Shown here: positions 1-9,359 of the stretch, piece by piece
How the letters are laid out: every line of letters starts with the position of its first letter
Position numbering within the stretch: position 1 is the first letter of the stretch
Assembly: GCA_016926235.1 (NCBI GenBank)
Contig: JAFGOZ010000716.1
Location: 9,701 to 73,700, forward strand
Length of the DNA stretch: 64,000 nucleotides
From: Bacteroidales bacterium
GTDB lineage: Bacteria > Bacteroidota > Bacteroidia > Bacteroidales > UBA10428
Reading direction: 5' to 3'
Program-made: the position numbers and the translations under genes
The notes under the pieces: generated by a model
Seen by the model: only the letters and a program-made list of their open reading frames with translations
Database searches by the model: none
What the model was told of the DNA's origin: nothing

Positions 1-2375
1 AATATGCACTGTGGGATGACCAGAATGTACATTACAACCGTAGGACAGGGGAAGTTACCTGGGATGAAACAGCTAATCCAGAACCCTGGTCAGTTTTCGG
101 CACTGTAACGCTTGAGGACTTAGTAATACAGGAAGGTGTAGCTGATAAATATGAGCTGATCACCGATGATCCTACCGCATTGGAGCTTTTGAGAAATAAT
201 GTAAGCCTGGATTATCTCGATATGATCATGGTTAATTCATGGTCACAAAACCATGAAATTTCGATAAACGGAGGAAATGATAAAAGCGCTTATAACCTGT
301 CCGTGGGCCTGTTGGATGACAACGGCTTGTTGCGCAGGGATGAGATGAGACGTTATAATTTTACAGTTGGCGGAGATCATGAAATCAGTAAATCAATAAA
401 AGTCGGAGCCAATGTTATATATACCAATAAAAAATACAGTAGACGAGACGGCGGTATTTTTAACACGGCGCTTAAATGCGGGCCCATTGGCTCTCTGTAT
501 AACGAAGATGGCAGCTATAGAGATATACCCGATCCGGTTTTAGCATATAACCACATAAATCCTATGCTGGATGAAGTCGAGGGAGCACAGATAGATGATA
601 TTTTTGTAAACCGGGTTTTCAGTTCTGCCTATTTTGACTGGCAGATAATTGAAGGATTAAGTTTTCGCACTAATCTTGGGGTTAATATCGAACTTACCAA
701 AGAAGGGAAGTTTAATTCAGCCAGATCCCTTCAACAATTCGCTAACCAGACACCCAAGGCAGAATTGAAATATGATGATACAAGATCATACACTTGGAAT
801 AATATAATTAATTATAAAAAAACAATAGGTATTCACAGTATACATTTAATGGCAGGTTCCGAAACTTATGAACTGGAATTTACCAGGGGACAAATGATTG
901 GTTATAACCAACCGGTTGAATCTACCAGTTACTATGATTTTAAAGGAATACCTCAGGGACAATCAACTGTAAGTTCTGAATACAGTAAGAAGCAGATGTT
1001 GTCTTTTTTTGGCCGTACAAACTACAGTTTGATGGATAGATATTTATTGCAAGCCACCCTGCGATATGATGGGGCATCAGTGCTGTACCCCGGCAATAAA
1101 TGGAGTTCTTTTCCATCAGTTTCGGCTGGCTGGCGTATAAGTGAGGAGGACTTTCTGAAAGGTATACAGGCTGTTTCAAATCTTAAAATAAGATATAGCT
1201 GGGGAATTGCAGGTAATGCTGCAGTACCGGCATATAGCAGTAAAACACAGTTAGATAACCGACTCAGCTATATGACATTTGGCAACGAAGTATACAGTCA
1301 ATATCTTCCTTTAAGGATTGGTTCTAAAGGCCTGACTTGGGAAAGAACTGCCAGCCATAATCTGGGTGTTGACCTTGGATTATTCAAGAACCGGGTAAAT
1401 GGTAGCATTGATTATTATAATTCAAGGACATATGACCTTTTATTCAAGGTGCCTCTTCCCCTCGTATATGTTTATACGGATACCTGGGCCAATGTTGCAT
1501 CAACCAGAAACAAAGGTATAGAAATTGCCCTGGGTGGTGTTATTATAGATACTAAAGCTATGGATTGGAGTATGGATGTGAATTTTTCACGCAACAAGGG
1601 AGAAGTAGTTGATTTACGCGAAGGTAGTACACAATTGGTTTATGATGATGATAAGATATGGCAGGTTGGTAGCCCGGTTGATGCATTCTATGTTTATGAA
1701 AATGATGGTGTATACCAAATTGAGGACCTTCAGGCAGAATTGGAATATGTCAGCCAGCAAAATGCAACAGGCGACAGTATTGAAAGAGGCCGTATACCAA
1801 TGCTTTCAAATAATTTTGAGCCGGGAGATATAAAACTGGTTGACCAGAATGGCGATGGTGAATTAACGGATGAAGACAGGATCATACTTGATGCCAGCCC
1901 ATCTTTTCTTTATGGTATTGGTACCAATCTTCATCTAAAAACCAGTGCAGGTGTATTTGGTATTAGGGTATATGCCATAGGGCGTTGGGGACAAACAATC
2001 GACTATGATTTCTACTCCAGGATAAAGGATGCCAGGGATAAAACCAACGGACCTTATGTTGAAGCATGGACTCCGCAGAATACAGATGCTGTTTTTCCAA
2101 GAAACTCTGAAGAAGGTAATAATACTTCTGCCATACACAGAAGTTCTCTGAGGTTTATTGATGGATCCTATGTGAAAATTAAAGATATTACATTTTCATA
2201 TGCATTGCCTAAAGCATGGTTAAATACTGTAAAAATTGAAAACATGGAAGTATATGCTACAGCCAAAAATATGTTTTCATTTTCCAAAATAGAGAACTAT
2301 GATCCGGAAGAAGCCGGTAATTTTGGTTTTCCCATGCAAAAGAACCTCATATTCGGGGTAAATATTAATTTTTAA
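1..2375 (+). CDS. SusC-family TonB-dependent outer-membrane transporter, 3' part
   Basis: This is the C-terminal barrel part of a SusC/RagA-type receptor. It imports oligosaccharides through the outer membrane, powered by TonB, with the SusD protein encoded next. The frame is open from base 3 of the window, so the N-terminus (signal, carboxypeptidase-like domain, plug) lies upstream. About 790 residues are visible. They contain the features usual for SusC barrels: a KSIKVGANV-type strand, an LQATLRYDGAS strand, a GWRISEE motif, a GDIKLVDQNGDGELTDEDR calcium-like loop and a terminal aromatic residue (NINF). Only 18 bp separate its stop from susD, so the two are surely co-transcribed. The substrate is inferred to be a pectin fragment because the following genes are pectate lyases; the sequence itself does not show specificity. 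Confidence 0.95.
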   Translation, partial: YALWDDQNVHYNRRTGEVTWDETANPEPWSVFGTVTLEDLVIQEGVADKYELITDDPTALELLRNNVSLDYLDMIMVNSWSQNHEISINGGNDKSAYNLSVGLLDDNGLLRRDEMRRYNFTVGGDHEISKSIKVGANVIYTNKKYSRRDGGIFNTALKCGPIGSLYNEDGSYRDIPDPVLAYNHINPMLDEVEGAQIDDIFVNRVFSSAYFDWQIIEGLSFRTNLGVNIELTKEGKFNSARSLQQFANQTPKAELKYDDTRSYTWNNIINYKKTIGIHSIHLMAGSETYELEFTRGQMIGYNQPVESTSYYDFKGIPQGQSTVSSEYSKKQMLSFFGRTNYSLMDRYLLQATLRYDGASVLYPGNKWSSFPSVSAGWRISEEDFLKGIQAVSNLKIRYSWGIAGNAAVPAYSSKTQLDNRLSYMTFGNEVYSQYLPLRIGSKGLTWERTASHNLGVDLGLFKNRVNGSIDYYNSRTYDLLFKVPLPLVYVYTDTWANVASTRNKGIEIALGGVIIDTKAMDWSMDVNFSRNKGEVVDLREGSTQLVYDDDKIWQVGSPVDAFYVYENDGVYQIEDLQAELEYVSQQNATGDSIERGRIPMLSNNFEPGDIKLVDQNGDGELTDEDRIILDASPSFLYGIGTNLHLKTSAGVFGIRVYAIGRWGQTIDYDFYSRIKDARDKTNGPYVEAWTPQNTDAVFPRNSEEGNNTSAIHRSSLRFIDGSYVKIKDITFSYALPKAWLNTVKIENMEVYATAKNMFSFSKIENYDPEEAGNFGFPMQKNLIFGVNINF

Positions 2376-2393
2376 TTAGTAATAAAATATAAT

Positions 2394-4394
2394 ATGGAAA
2401 TTATGAAAACATTCAGAATTATAATAATTACTTGTTTAATTATAATAACCGGGGTATCCTGTGAAGATTTCCTGGAAGAAACAAGTAAAACCGGTAAAAC
2501 AGAAGAAATGGTTTATAGTACGGCTGATGACCTGGAAAACCTGACAGCAGTCTGTTACGCATTTTTGCGTGGACTTTATGGGAAAGAATCAATGGTAGCC
2601 CTGGGAGAATTGGGCACCGACTTATGGAATAATGCAGAAGACCCAAATACCGCTGTTCATTTTAATACTTATATAACCCTTAGTCCTCTTATGGATTGGC
2701 CTATTGATGAGGCATTTGAATATTTTTATGTAGCAGTTAACTCCTGTAATTTAGCCATTGAAAACGTTTCAGCTGCTACAGATTTACTAACAGATGAAAC
2801 CAGGATAAGGCTTGAATGTGAAGCAAAATTTCTGAGGGCATTCTATTACTGGATTATGGTGGAAACATGGGGGCCAATGCAATTAAACAAAGAAGTGGTA
2901 AGAGAAGCGGGGACAGTATCCAGAAGAGACTCAGAGCAGGATATTTATGAATTCATGTTTGAAGATGTGCAATATTGCATTGATAATCTTCTGCCAAACA
3001 CGGAACCAAATTCACGAGTTACATGGCTTGCAGCCAAGGCTTTTAAAGTGCGACTTGCCTTGACTTATGCATGTGATTACTATAAAAACAAAGTAAAAGT
3101 GGATTATAAAGGAAAGGATTATTATGCAATAGCACTGCAGGAGGCTAACGATGTGATAGATGCCAGTGCAAACCTGGGTAAAGGATTATATACAAGTTAT
3201 GCAGATGTATGGGATATTGATAAGAGCTTTACTCCGGATAATAGCGAATTCATTTGGGCGGTTGACTATTACGATGAAATAGGTCCGAGTAATATATATA
3301 ATCATATTCCCACTCGTCCACGTGAAAGCTCAAGCGGAAGTTCCCAGGAATGGAGTGGTTTATTCACCCGGCAACCGGGTTCGGGAGGCGGAAATTGTCA
3401 GCATTTATGGCTAACACCCCGTTTTTACAGTCAGACTACCGCCGATGGAGGGCCTTCCCTGGCAAATATACTCCACAGGGTAGCTGGTGAAACGCAAAAT
3501 TATACTTTAGAATCGGATGTTAATATGGTAACCGTTGATGTTGGGTATTGGTATGTACGATATATGGGCTACGGTAAGTTTGGTCCTACCAAATTCATGG
3601 TTGATCTTTTTAATGAAACAATAGACCAGCGCTGGGATGTATCATTTGTTACTGCATGGTATAAATATCCTGATATTGTACCACAATATTATGTTACCGA
3701 TACATCACTTTGCCTGTATCCTCTAATGTCGGTTGGCACTCAAGCAGATACTGCATTGTTTTACTCAAAACATCCCGCCACGCAGGCGCAGATTCACAGG
3801 GCACATCGCCGGTATAAAATATTGGATGTCAATAATACTTATGAGGAAGACGGAACGCCTAAAAGAGGTAGTTTATCCAGCAGTACCCATATCTATCCAC
3901 ATTTCGCAAAATTTATGAATACACAATCAACAATTAATCTTCCTTTTCCAAATTTTAGCGATTATTACAGCAAAAGGGATTTTCCCGTCTTCAGGATGTC
4001 TGAAATATACCTTATAGCTGCTGAAGCTGCATTGCAAACAAGTGGATCAGCCGCTGCTTATCCTTACCTCCTGTCCCTGGCAAATGCCCGTGCAATTGGG
4101 GGGAACGGTACTGCATTATTAACATCCTACGGTGTAAATTCACAGGCAGATATTGATATTGATTTCATTCTTGATGAAAGAGCTCGTGAATTTGTCGGCG
4201 AAAATATCCGTTGGTTTGATTTAAAACGTACAATGAAGCTGGAGGAAAGGGTTATGGCTTATAACATTGTGGCCAGAACATATTTTGATCCTGAAACCCA
4301 CTACCTGAGGCCAATACCCTCAATCCAAATGGATGCGTCCTCAAATGCCAGTGATTCTGTTGGAGTCGGATTCTGGCAGAATCCAGGTTATTAA
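2394..4394 (+). CDS. SusD/RagB-family surface glycan-binding lipoprotein
   Basis: This is the SusD partner of the upstream SusC, a surface lipoprotein that lids the transporter and binds the glycan. A hydrophobic signal ends in a lipobox with Cys23 (GVSC), followed by acidic residues (EDFLEE), as is usual for exported Bacteroidota lipoproteins. The alpha-helical TPR-like core includes an AKFLRAFYYW motif. The C-terminal SusD signature covers FPVFRMSEIYLIAAEA and the DERAREFVGENIRWFDLKRT region, and the protein ends in LRPIPSIQMD. At 666 residues it is a little longer than typical SusD. Two in-frame ATGs exist, at 2394 and 2403; the second gives a cleaner signal peptide. A glycine- and serine-rich insertion (around residues 305-335) may form a ligand loop. 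Confidence 0.96.
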   Translation: MEIMKTFRIIIITCLIIITGVSCEDFLEETSKTGKTEEMVYSTADDLENLTAVCYAFLRGLYGKESMVALGELGTDLWNNAEDPNTAVHFNTYITLSPLMDWPIDEAFEYFYVAVNSCNLAIENVSAATDLLTDETRIRLECEAKFLRAFYYWIMVETWGPMQLNKEVVREAGTVSRRDSEQDIYEFMFEDVQYCIDNLLPNTEPNSRVTWLAAKAFKVRLALTYACDYYKNKVKVDYKGKDYYAIALQEANDVIDASANLGKGLYTSYADVWDIDKSFTPDNSEFIWAVDYYDEIGPSNIYNHIPTRPRESSSGSSQEWSGLFTRQPGSGGGNCQHLWLTPRFYSQTTADGGPSLANILHRVAGETQNYTLESDVNMVTVDVGYWYVRYMGYGKFGPTKFMVDLFNETIDQRWDVSFVTAWYKYPDIVPQYYVTDTSLCLYPLMSVGTQADTALFYSKHPATQAQIHRAHRRYKILDVNNTYEEDGTPKRGSLSSSTHIYPHFAKFMNTQSTINLPFPNFSDYYSKRDFPVFRMSEIYLIAAEAALQTSGSAAAYPYLLSLANARAIGGNGTALLTSYGVNSQADIDIDFILDERAREFVGENIRWFDLKRTMKLEERVMAYNIVARTYFDPETHYLRPIPSIQMDASSNASDSVGVGFWQNPGY

Positions 4395-4420
4395 TTATTA
4401 TATTTGTAAAATTTAAAACA

Positions 4421-6181
4421 ATGAGAAAGAATATATTACTGTTATTATTAATTATTTTTCAATTTCAAAGTGTCATAGTTAAAGCTAAGGTGCCTGATGT
4501 CCCGCCCCATCATCGTATTTTAGTTTCCTCAGATATTGGAGGCACTGATTTTGATGATTTTCAATCTATGGTACATTTGCTGGTTTACGCTGATACTTTT
4601 GATATTGAAGGGATAATATCTTCTCCCTTCGGAGATGGGAGGGCAGAGCATATATTCGAGGTGATCGATTCATACAAAATAGATTATCCGAAGCTAAAAT
4701 CATATTCCGTGAATTATCCAACGGCAGATTCATTGCGGAAAATCGTAAAACAAGGAGCAATTTATGATCCAGGGCCAATAGGATATGCAGATTCAACTGA
4801 AGGTTCTAACTGGATAGTTGAATGTGCCAGACGTTCGGATCCGCGTCCGCTAAATATTTTAATATGGGGCGGCATTGAAGACCTTGCCCAGGCATTACAT
4901 GATGCCCCGGATATTTTGCCTAAGTTACGTGTCTACTATATCGGAGGGCCCAATAAAAAATGGTCTGTAAATGCTTACCAGTACATCGCTGATAATTTTC
5001 CTGACCTTTGGATGATTGAAGCCAATGCTACCTACAGGGGCTGGTTTCTGGGAGGCGACCAGTCAGGCATATGGAGTAACAGTAGTTTTGTGACTACCTA
5101 TGTGAAAGGATTCGGCGCTTTGGGTGATTATTTTTATTCAAAAGGGGGGCAAGTGAAGCTGGGAGATACCCCCTCACTGATGCGCTTATTTTACGGAACC
5201 CCTGATGATCCTTCTCAACCCAGTTGGGGAGGGAAGTTTGTCCGTGCATGGGAACGTCCCCATAAGGTTTTTTACCGTACAACAACTTCTGCCGACAGTA
5301 TTGAACAGTTTGGTGTTCTGGAACTTATATTACCTGCTGATATTGATACGATTTCTAATCCGGTTGCAACCTTGAATATTGACAGGGTAATAACAGGACT
5401 CGTTGAGAATGATACGGCCAGATTTCTTTTTTCTCCTAAAGATGGGAACGTATATTCCTATTCCATAAGCAGCAATATTCCCTCAATAAATGGTTTAACA
5501 GGGAGTATTACTGCATACCGTCCGCCGGCTTCAAATATATTAAACCCATCGCCATTATTCCCCAACTGGTGGACAGACGATCCTTCTTCAGAATATATTG
5601 AGAGCGGGTATATAGGGGTTAAAACTCTTAATATATGGAGAGTTGACTTTCTCAGTGATTTTGCTGACAGGATGTATCGTTGTGAATATTTTTATAATAC
5701 ATACTTTAAACTAAATACATCGGCTATAAATGGTATCATTAACAGGAGTATTGATGATACAGCATATTTGGCAGGATCAAAAATTACACTTACTGCCATT
5801 CCTGATAGCGGTTATGAATTCTTACAATGGGAAGGCGATATTACAGGAACAAGCCCGGAAATAACAGTAACATTGAATTCTGATAAGAACATAATTGCCC
5901 GGTTTACTCCGGCTACTTCGATTAACGATTATAATTATGACAAAATTTCTGTTTTTCCTACAATTATAAATGATTTTGTAAACGTTTCAGTTCCGGGTTG
6001 TAAAAAAGCTCAAAAGCATATAGCGTTGCTCGATTCCTCCGGGAAGCTCCTGCATACATATTTACTTGGGCCAGACCAGGACAATCTTTTAATAAATACA
6101 TCGGATTTATTACCCGGAGTCTTTATTATTCAGATTATTGATGGTACTTTAAAATATAATAGAACCGTGATAAAAACATAG
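4421..6181 (+). CDS. Secreted DUF1593/Sde182-type nucleoside-hydrolase-like protein with T9SS tail
   Basis: This 586-residue exported protein has an N-terminal signal peptide. Its DUF1593 (Sde182 nucleoside-hydrolase-like) domain spans about residues 28-300. The Asp cluster that binds calcium in nucleoside hydrolases is recognisable as SSDIGGTDFDDF (Asp38, Asp45, Asp46), and the ILIWGGIEDLAQAL and GDTPSLMRL motifs are shared with the three paralogues in this window. The usual C-terminal Sde182 domain is replaced by a diverged region, an InlB-type B-repeat (about 435-500, FLQWEGDITG) and a T9SS type A sorting domain (about 510-586). This paralogue should therefore reach the surface or medium, unlike the other three. 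It follows susD by 26 bp. No activity is known for the family beyond reported cellulose binding by the namesake; a glycan hydrolase or binding role is inferred from context. Confidence 0.85.
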   Translation: MRKNILLLLLIIFQFQSVIVKAKVPDVPPHHRILVSSDIGGTDFDDFQSMVHLLVYADTFDIEGIISSPFGDGRAEHIFEVIDSYKIDYPKLKSYSVNYPTADSLRKIVKQGAIYDPGPIGYADSTEGSNWIVECARRSDPRPLNILIWGGIEDLAQALHDAPDILPKLRVYYIGGPNKKWSVNAYQYIADNFPDLWMIEANATYRGWFLGGDQSGIWSNSSFVTTYVKGFGALGDYFYSKGGQVKLGDTPSLMRLFYGTPDDPSQPSWGGKFVRAWERPHKVFYRTTTSADSIEQFGVLELILPADIDTISNPVATLNIDRVITGLVENDTARFLFSPKDGNVYSYSISSNIPSINGLTGSITAYRPPASNILNPSPLFPNWWTDDPSSEYIESGYIGVKTLNIWRVDFLSDFADRMYRCEYFYNTYFKLNTSAINGIINRSIDDTAYLAGSKITLTAIPDSGYEFLQWEGDITGTSPEITVTLNSDKNIIARFTPATSINDYNYDKISVFPTIINDFVNVSVPGCKKAQKHIALLDSSGKLLHTYLLGPDQDNLLINTSDLLPGVFIIQIIDGTLKYNRTVIKT

Positions 6182-6215
6182 ATAAGGTTTATTTAATCAA
6201 TTTATTGAATGTAAA

Positions 6216-7703
6216 ATGCCATTAAAAATTAATATAATGATCAAAGGCTATAGTATACGATGTAATTTCAAGACCATATTTTGTAACTTATCTAAAACTC
6301 TGCTTGTTTTCTTGATGCTAGGGACATGTATTGTTTCTGCACAGGAAAAACCCAGGGTATTTGTATTAACCGATATAGAGAACGAACCCGATGACGCCAT
6401 GTCAATGGTACGCTTTTTAGTATATGCAAATAATTATGACATAGAAGGATTAGCTGCCACTACTTCTATCCATCAAAGGGATAAAGTGGCAGTGTATCGT
6501 ATAAGGGAAATTGTTGATGCATATAGCAAAGTACGTGACAATTTGGAAAAGCATGAACCTGGTTTTCCAACGGGTGATTACGTAAAATCCTGCATAACTG
6601 AAGGCCTTCCTGAATACGGGCTGCAGGCTATTGGAAAAGGAAAAGATTCCCCTGCTTCTGAGATGTTGATAAAAGCAGTTGATAAAGATGATCCCAGGCC
6701 CTTATGGGTAACAGTCTGGGGCGGGCCAAATGTACTTGCTCAGGCTCTTTGGAAAGTTCGTGAAACAAGATCGGAAGCAGAGGTTCAGAAATTCATATCA
6801 AAACTACGTGTTTATACCATATCTGACCAGGATGATAGTGGTCCTTGGATACGGAAAGAGTTTCCGGGCTTATTCTATATAGTAAGCCCCGGGTTTAATA
6901 GTGGTGGTGCATATCACCACGCTACATGGAGCGGTATTAGCGGGGACTATTTTCATGCCCGTTGTGATGGTGCTGATTTTACTATTGTTTCCAATGAGTG
7001 GTTAGATAAAAACATTCGTAAAAAGGGACCTTTAGGAGCTGAATACCCGCTTTGGGAGTATTTAATGGAAGGTGATACACCTTCGTTTTTAAATTTGATT
7101 AATAACGGTTTAAGTAATCCGGAGCGGCCTGATTGGGGAGGATGGGGAGGCCGGTATGAGCTGTATACACCCAGGATGCAAAAATGGCATTTATACCAGG
7201 AGACCAGGCCGATCTGGACGGATGCTGATGATGAAGTAATGGGAATTGACGGAAGATGGCACGATGGCAACCATGAAACCATCTGGCGGTGGCGTGATGC
7301 ATATCAAAACGATTTCGCCTCAAGAATGGACTGGACTGTTAAAGCATATGATAAAGCTAATCATCCACCAGTTGTAAAAGTTAATCATCAAACACAGATG
7401 ACGGCAAAAAAAGGAGACCGTATAAATTTAAGTGCGAAAGGTTCAAACGACCCTGATGGAGATGCACTTTCATATAAATGGTTTTTTTATAATGAAGCCG
7501 GAACTTTCCCTGTTTCCAGTGCACGCAGTGGCCAGCCCATAGAGGTTCAGAATTTCGATCAGCAGGAAGCATGGTTTATTGTGCCAGATAAGCGTGTAAT
7601 GCCTCCGGGTACCGGTAATATTCATATTATTCTTGCTGTTACCGACCATGGTTCACCAAGGCTTACACGTTACCAGAGGATAATTATAAATGTTGAAGAA
7701 TAA
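6216..7703 (+). CDS. Periplasmic DUF1593/Sde182 nucleoside-hydrolase-like protein
   Basis: This 495-residue protein has a long N-terminal segment that ends in a signal peptide (cleavage near VSAQ, about residue 43). The ATG at 6237 (residue 8) is an equally good start. The nucleoside-hydrolase-like domain begins with [15 protein letters not shown], where Asp53, Asp59 and Asp60 match the metal-binding cluster of that fold. [22 protein letters not shown], a GDTPSFL motif and a WGGWGGRYE loop follow. The C-terminal domain (about 385-495) is PKD-like, with [12 protein letters not shown] and RYQRIIIN, as in Sde182. There is no T9SS tail, so periplasmic location is inferred. It lies 34 bp after the first DUF1593 gene and 26 bp before the ABC binding protein gene, in one apparent operon. 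Confidence 0.87.
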   Translation: MPLKINIMIKGYSIRCNFKTIFCNLSKTLLVFLMLGTCIVSAQEKPRVFVLTDIENEPDDAMSMVRFLVYANNYDIEGLAATTSIHQRDKVAVYRIREIVDAYSKVRDNLEKHEPGFPTGDYVKSCITEGLPEYGLQAIGKGKDSPASEMLIKAVDKDDPRPLWVTVWGGPNVLAQALWKVRETRSEAEVQKFISKLRVYTISDQDDSGPWIRKEFPGLFYIVSPGFNSGGAYHHATWSGISGDYFHARCDGADFTIVSNEWLDKNIRKKGPLGAEYPLWEYLMEGDTPSFLNLINNGLSNPERPDWGGWGGRYELYTPRMQKWHLYQETRPIWTDADDEVMGIDGRWHDGNHETIWRWRDAYQNDFASRMDWTVKAYDKANHPPVVKVNHQTQMTAKKGDRINLSAKGSNDPDGDALSYKWFFYNEAGTFPVSSARSGQPIEVQNFDQQEAWFIVPDKRVMPPGTGNIHIILAVTDHGSPRLTRYQRIIINVEE

Positions 7704-7729
7704 GGAACAATAGGAATTGAGCAACTAAT

Positions 7730-8698
7730 ATGAAAAATAAACATCTGTCAACCTGTATCAAATTAGGAACCACTTTACTTTTAGTAATATTTATTCTGTT
7801 TTTTCAAAGTTGTGCTTCGAAAGACCATAATAGCAAAGAACAACCGAAGAGAGTGGCTGTTATTATATCCACCTTAAACAATCCATGGTTTGTGGTACTT
7901 GCTCAAACTGCTAAAAGTGAAGCTGAAGCCTTAGGATATGAAGCTAAAATATTTGATTCACAGAATAATACAGCCCAGGAGACAGACCACTTTGAAAATG
8001 TTATTGCTTCCGGGTATAATGCCATACTTTTTAATCCTACAGATGCTGATGGTTCTGTTGTTAATGTTTTGAAAGCAAAAGAAGCCGGGATTCCGGTATT
8101 TTGTATGGACCGTGAAGTAAATGATGCAGAAGCCCCTACTTCACAAATACTTTCCGACAGTTATTCCGGATGTGTGGCCCTGGGCAAATACTTCGTTATC
8201 CAAATGAATAAAAAAGGAAAATACGTTGAACTTTTAGGATTGGTAGGTGATAACAATACATGGAGCAGGTCAAGAGGTTTTCACAGTGTAGTAGACAACT
8301 ATCCGAAATTAGAAATGGTAGCACAACAAAATGCCGATTTTGATAGGAACAAAGCCCTGGAGGTTATGGAATCCATATTACAGGCCCAACCGGATATAGA
8401 CGGTGTGTTTTGTGGTAATGATGCTATGGCTATGGGGGCTTACCAGGCTTTGTTGGCTGCAGGTTTAGATGATAAGGTGAAAGTATTTGGTTTTGACGGG
8501 GAAAAGGAAGTAGTTGAAATGATAGATGATGGAAAAATTATTGCCACAGGTATGCAGTTCCCCAAAGTTATGGCTAAAACGGCTGCACAGTTTGCAGATG
8601 AATATTTTAAAGGGAAACGGGATTTTCCAAAAAAGATACCCGTAGCCGTTGAAATGGTAACAAAAGATAATGCTGAAAATTACCTTGAGGAGGATTGA
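7730..8698 (+). CDS. Ribose-type sugar ABC transporter substrate-binding lipoprotein
   Basis: This 322-residue protein belongs to the Peripl_BP_4 (RbsB-like) family. It delivers a small sugar to the inner-membrane permease encoded downstream. It has a lipoprotein signal with Cys28 (FFQSC), so it is probably membrane-anchored in the periplasm. Family landmarks are LNNPWFV near the start, NPTDADGSVVNV, GIPVFCMDREV, a QILSDSYSGC stretch, GNDAMAMGAYQALLAAG and VFGFDGEKEVV. These are close to ribose-binding proteins, but ligand identity cannot be read from the sequence. Ribose-type ABC importers are uncommon in Bacteroidota polysaccharide loci, which more often use MFS permeases. The next gene begins 3 bp after this stop. 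Confidence 0.92.
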   Translation: MKNKHLSTCIKLGTTLLLVIFILFFQSCASKDHNSKEQPKRVAVIISTLNNPWFVVLAQTAKSEAEALGYEAKIFDSQNNTAQETDHFENVIASGYNAILFNPTDADGSVVNVLKAKEAGIPVFCMDREVNDAEAPTSQILSDSYSGCVALGKYFVIQMNKKGKYVELLGLVGDNNTWSRSRGFHSVVDNYPKLEMVAQQNADFDRNKALEVMESILQAQPDIDGVFCGNDAMAMGAYQALLAAGLDDKVKVFGFDGEKEVVEMIDDGKIIATGMQFPKVMAKTAAQFADEYFKGKRDFPKKIPVAVEMVTKDNAENYLEED

Positions 8699-8701
8699 TT
8701 T

Positions 8702-9340
8702 ATGCAGAAAAAAGTAATAAAGTATTTAATATTAACTGTTGTAGTCATTATTATAGTTTATAATTCAGTGTATTTCAGAAAACTTTCGGATCTAGCCTCA
8801 ACAAATCAGGATTCGGGATTTGATGCTGTTGCTTATGCAGAAGCTTATTGGCATATCCAGATTATTCCTGCTATATCCACATCCATCGAATTGCCTGATT
8901 TATTGGACCTGTTAATCCAAAATCCAGATAAAGCTTTTCAGGATCATTCACATGCCCTGGGTATTGGTAATATCAGGTATTTCATGGTTAAAGGAGAAGG
9001 AATCGTATCTTCTGTAGACGAAAATGATGTGACTGTAGACATTCTTTCAGGGAATACTAAAACGCAGGTCAGACTAGCCACAGAATTTATTTATGGCAAT
9101 GCTGTAAGGGATGCTGTCGGTGCAATTGACCTTAATGAGTTTACCAATACGATGGACCTTAATAATGTATCCGCAGAGATCAATAAAAAGGTACGGCAGG
9201 ATATTATCCCTGCTTTTAAGGGCGAGGTTAAAATATCTGATAAAATAAGGTTTGCAGGGGCAATTGAATTGAATGAGAAATTTTTGGATCTGGGATCAAT
9301 GGAAATAATTCCTGTTTTCATTGAATTTATTAACGAATGA
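8702..9340 (+). CDS. DUF2291 family protein, accessory to sugar ABC transporter
   Basis: This 212-residue protein has one N-terminal membrane anchor (about residues 6-23). The DUF2291 domain follows, with the FDAVAYAEAYWHIQIIPAI segment, a HALGIGNIRYFMVKGEGIV motif and a C-terminal FAGAIELNE segment. Members are usually annotated as periplasmic lipoproteins and sit inside ribose-type ABC operons. Here no lipobox cysteine is present, so a simple signal anchor is more likely. It is 3 bp downstream of the binding protein gene and 19 bp upstream of the ATPase start, so it is translationally linked to both. Its job is unknown; a role in transporter assembly or ligand hand-over is inference from synteny only. 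Confidence 0.82.
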   Translation: MQKKVIKYLILTVVVIIIVYNSVYFRKLSDLASTNQDSGFDAVAYAEAYWHIQIIPAISTSIELPDLLDLLIQNPDKAFQDHSHALGIGNIRYFMVKGEGIVSSVDENDVTVDILSGNTKTQVRLATEFIYGNAVRDAVGAIDLNEFTNTMDLNNVSAEINKKVRQDIIPAFKGEVKISDKIRFAGAIELNEKFLDLGSMEIIPVFIEFINE

Positions 9341-9359
9341 ACAGGAAAATATCGGGGTA

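Noticed and set aside
4399..4406. TATATTTG box between susD and the first DUF1593 gene
   Set aside because: It lies only 15 bp before the start codon with no -33 element, inside a tightly packed operon. A chance match in AT-rich DNA is more likely.
9321..9359. Upstream TTG start for the ABC ATPase
   Set aside because: It would overlap the DUF2291 gene, and the extra 13 residues are not part of the family. ATG 9360 gives the usual start.
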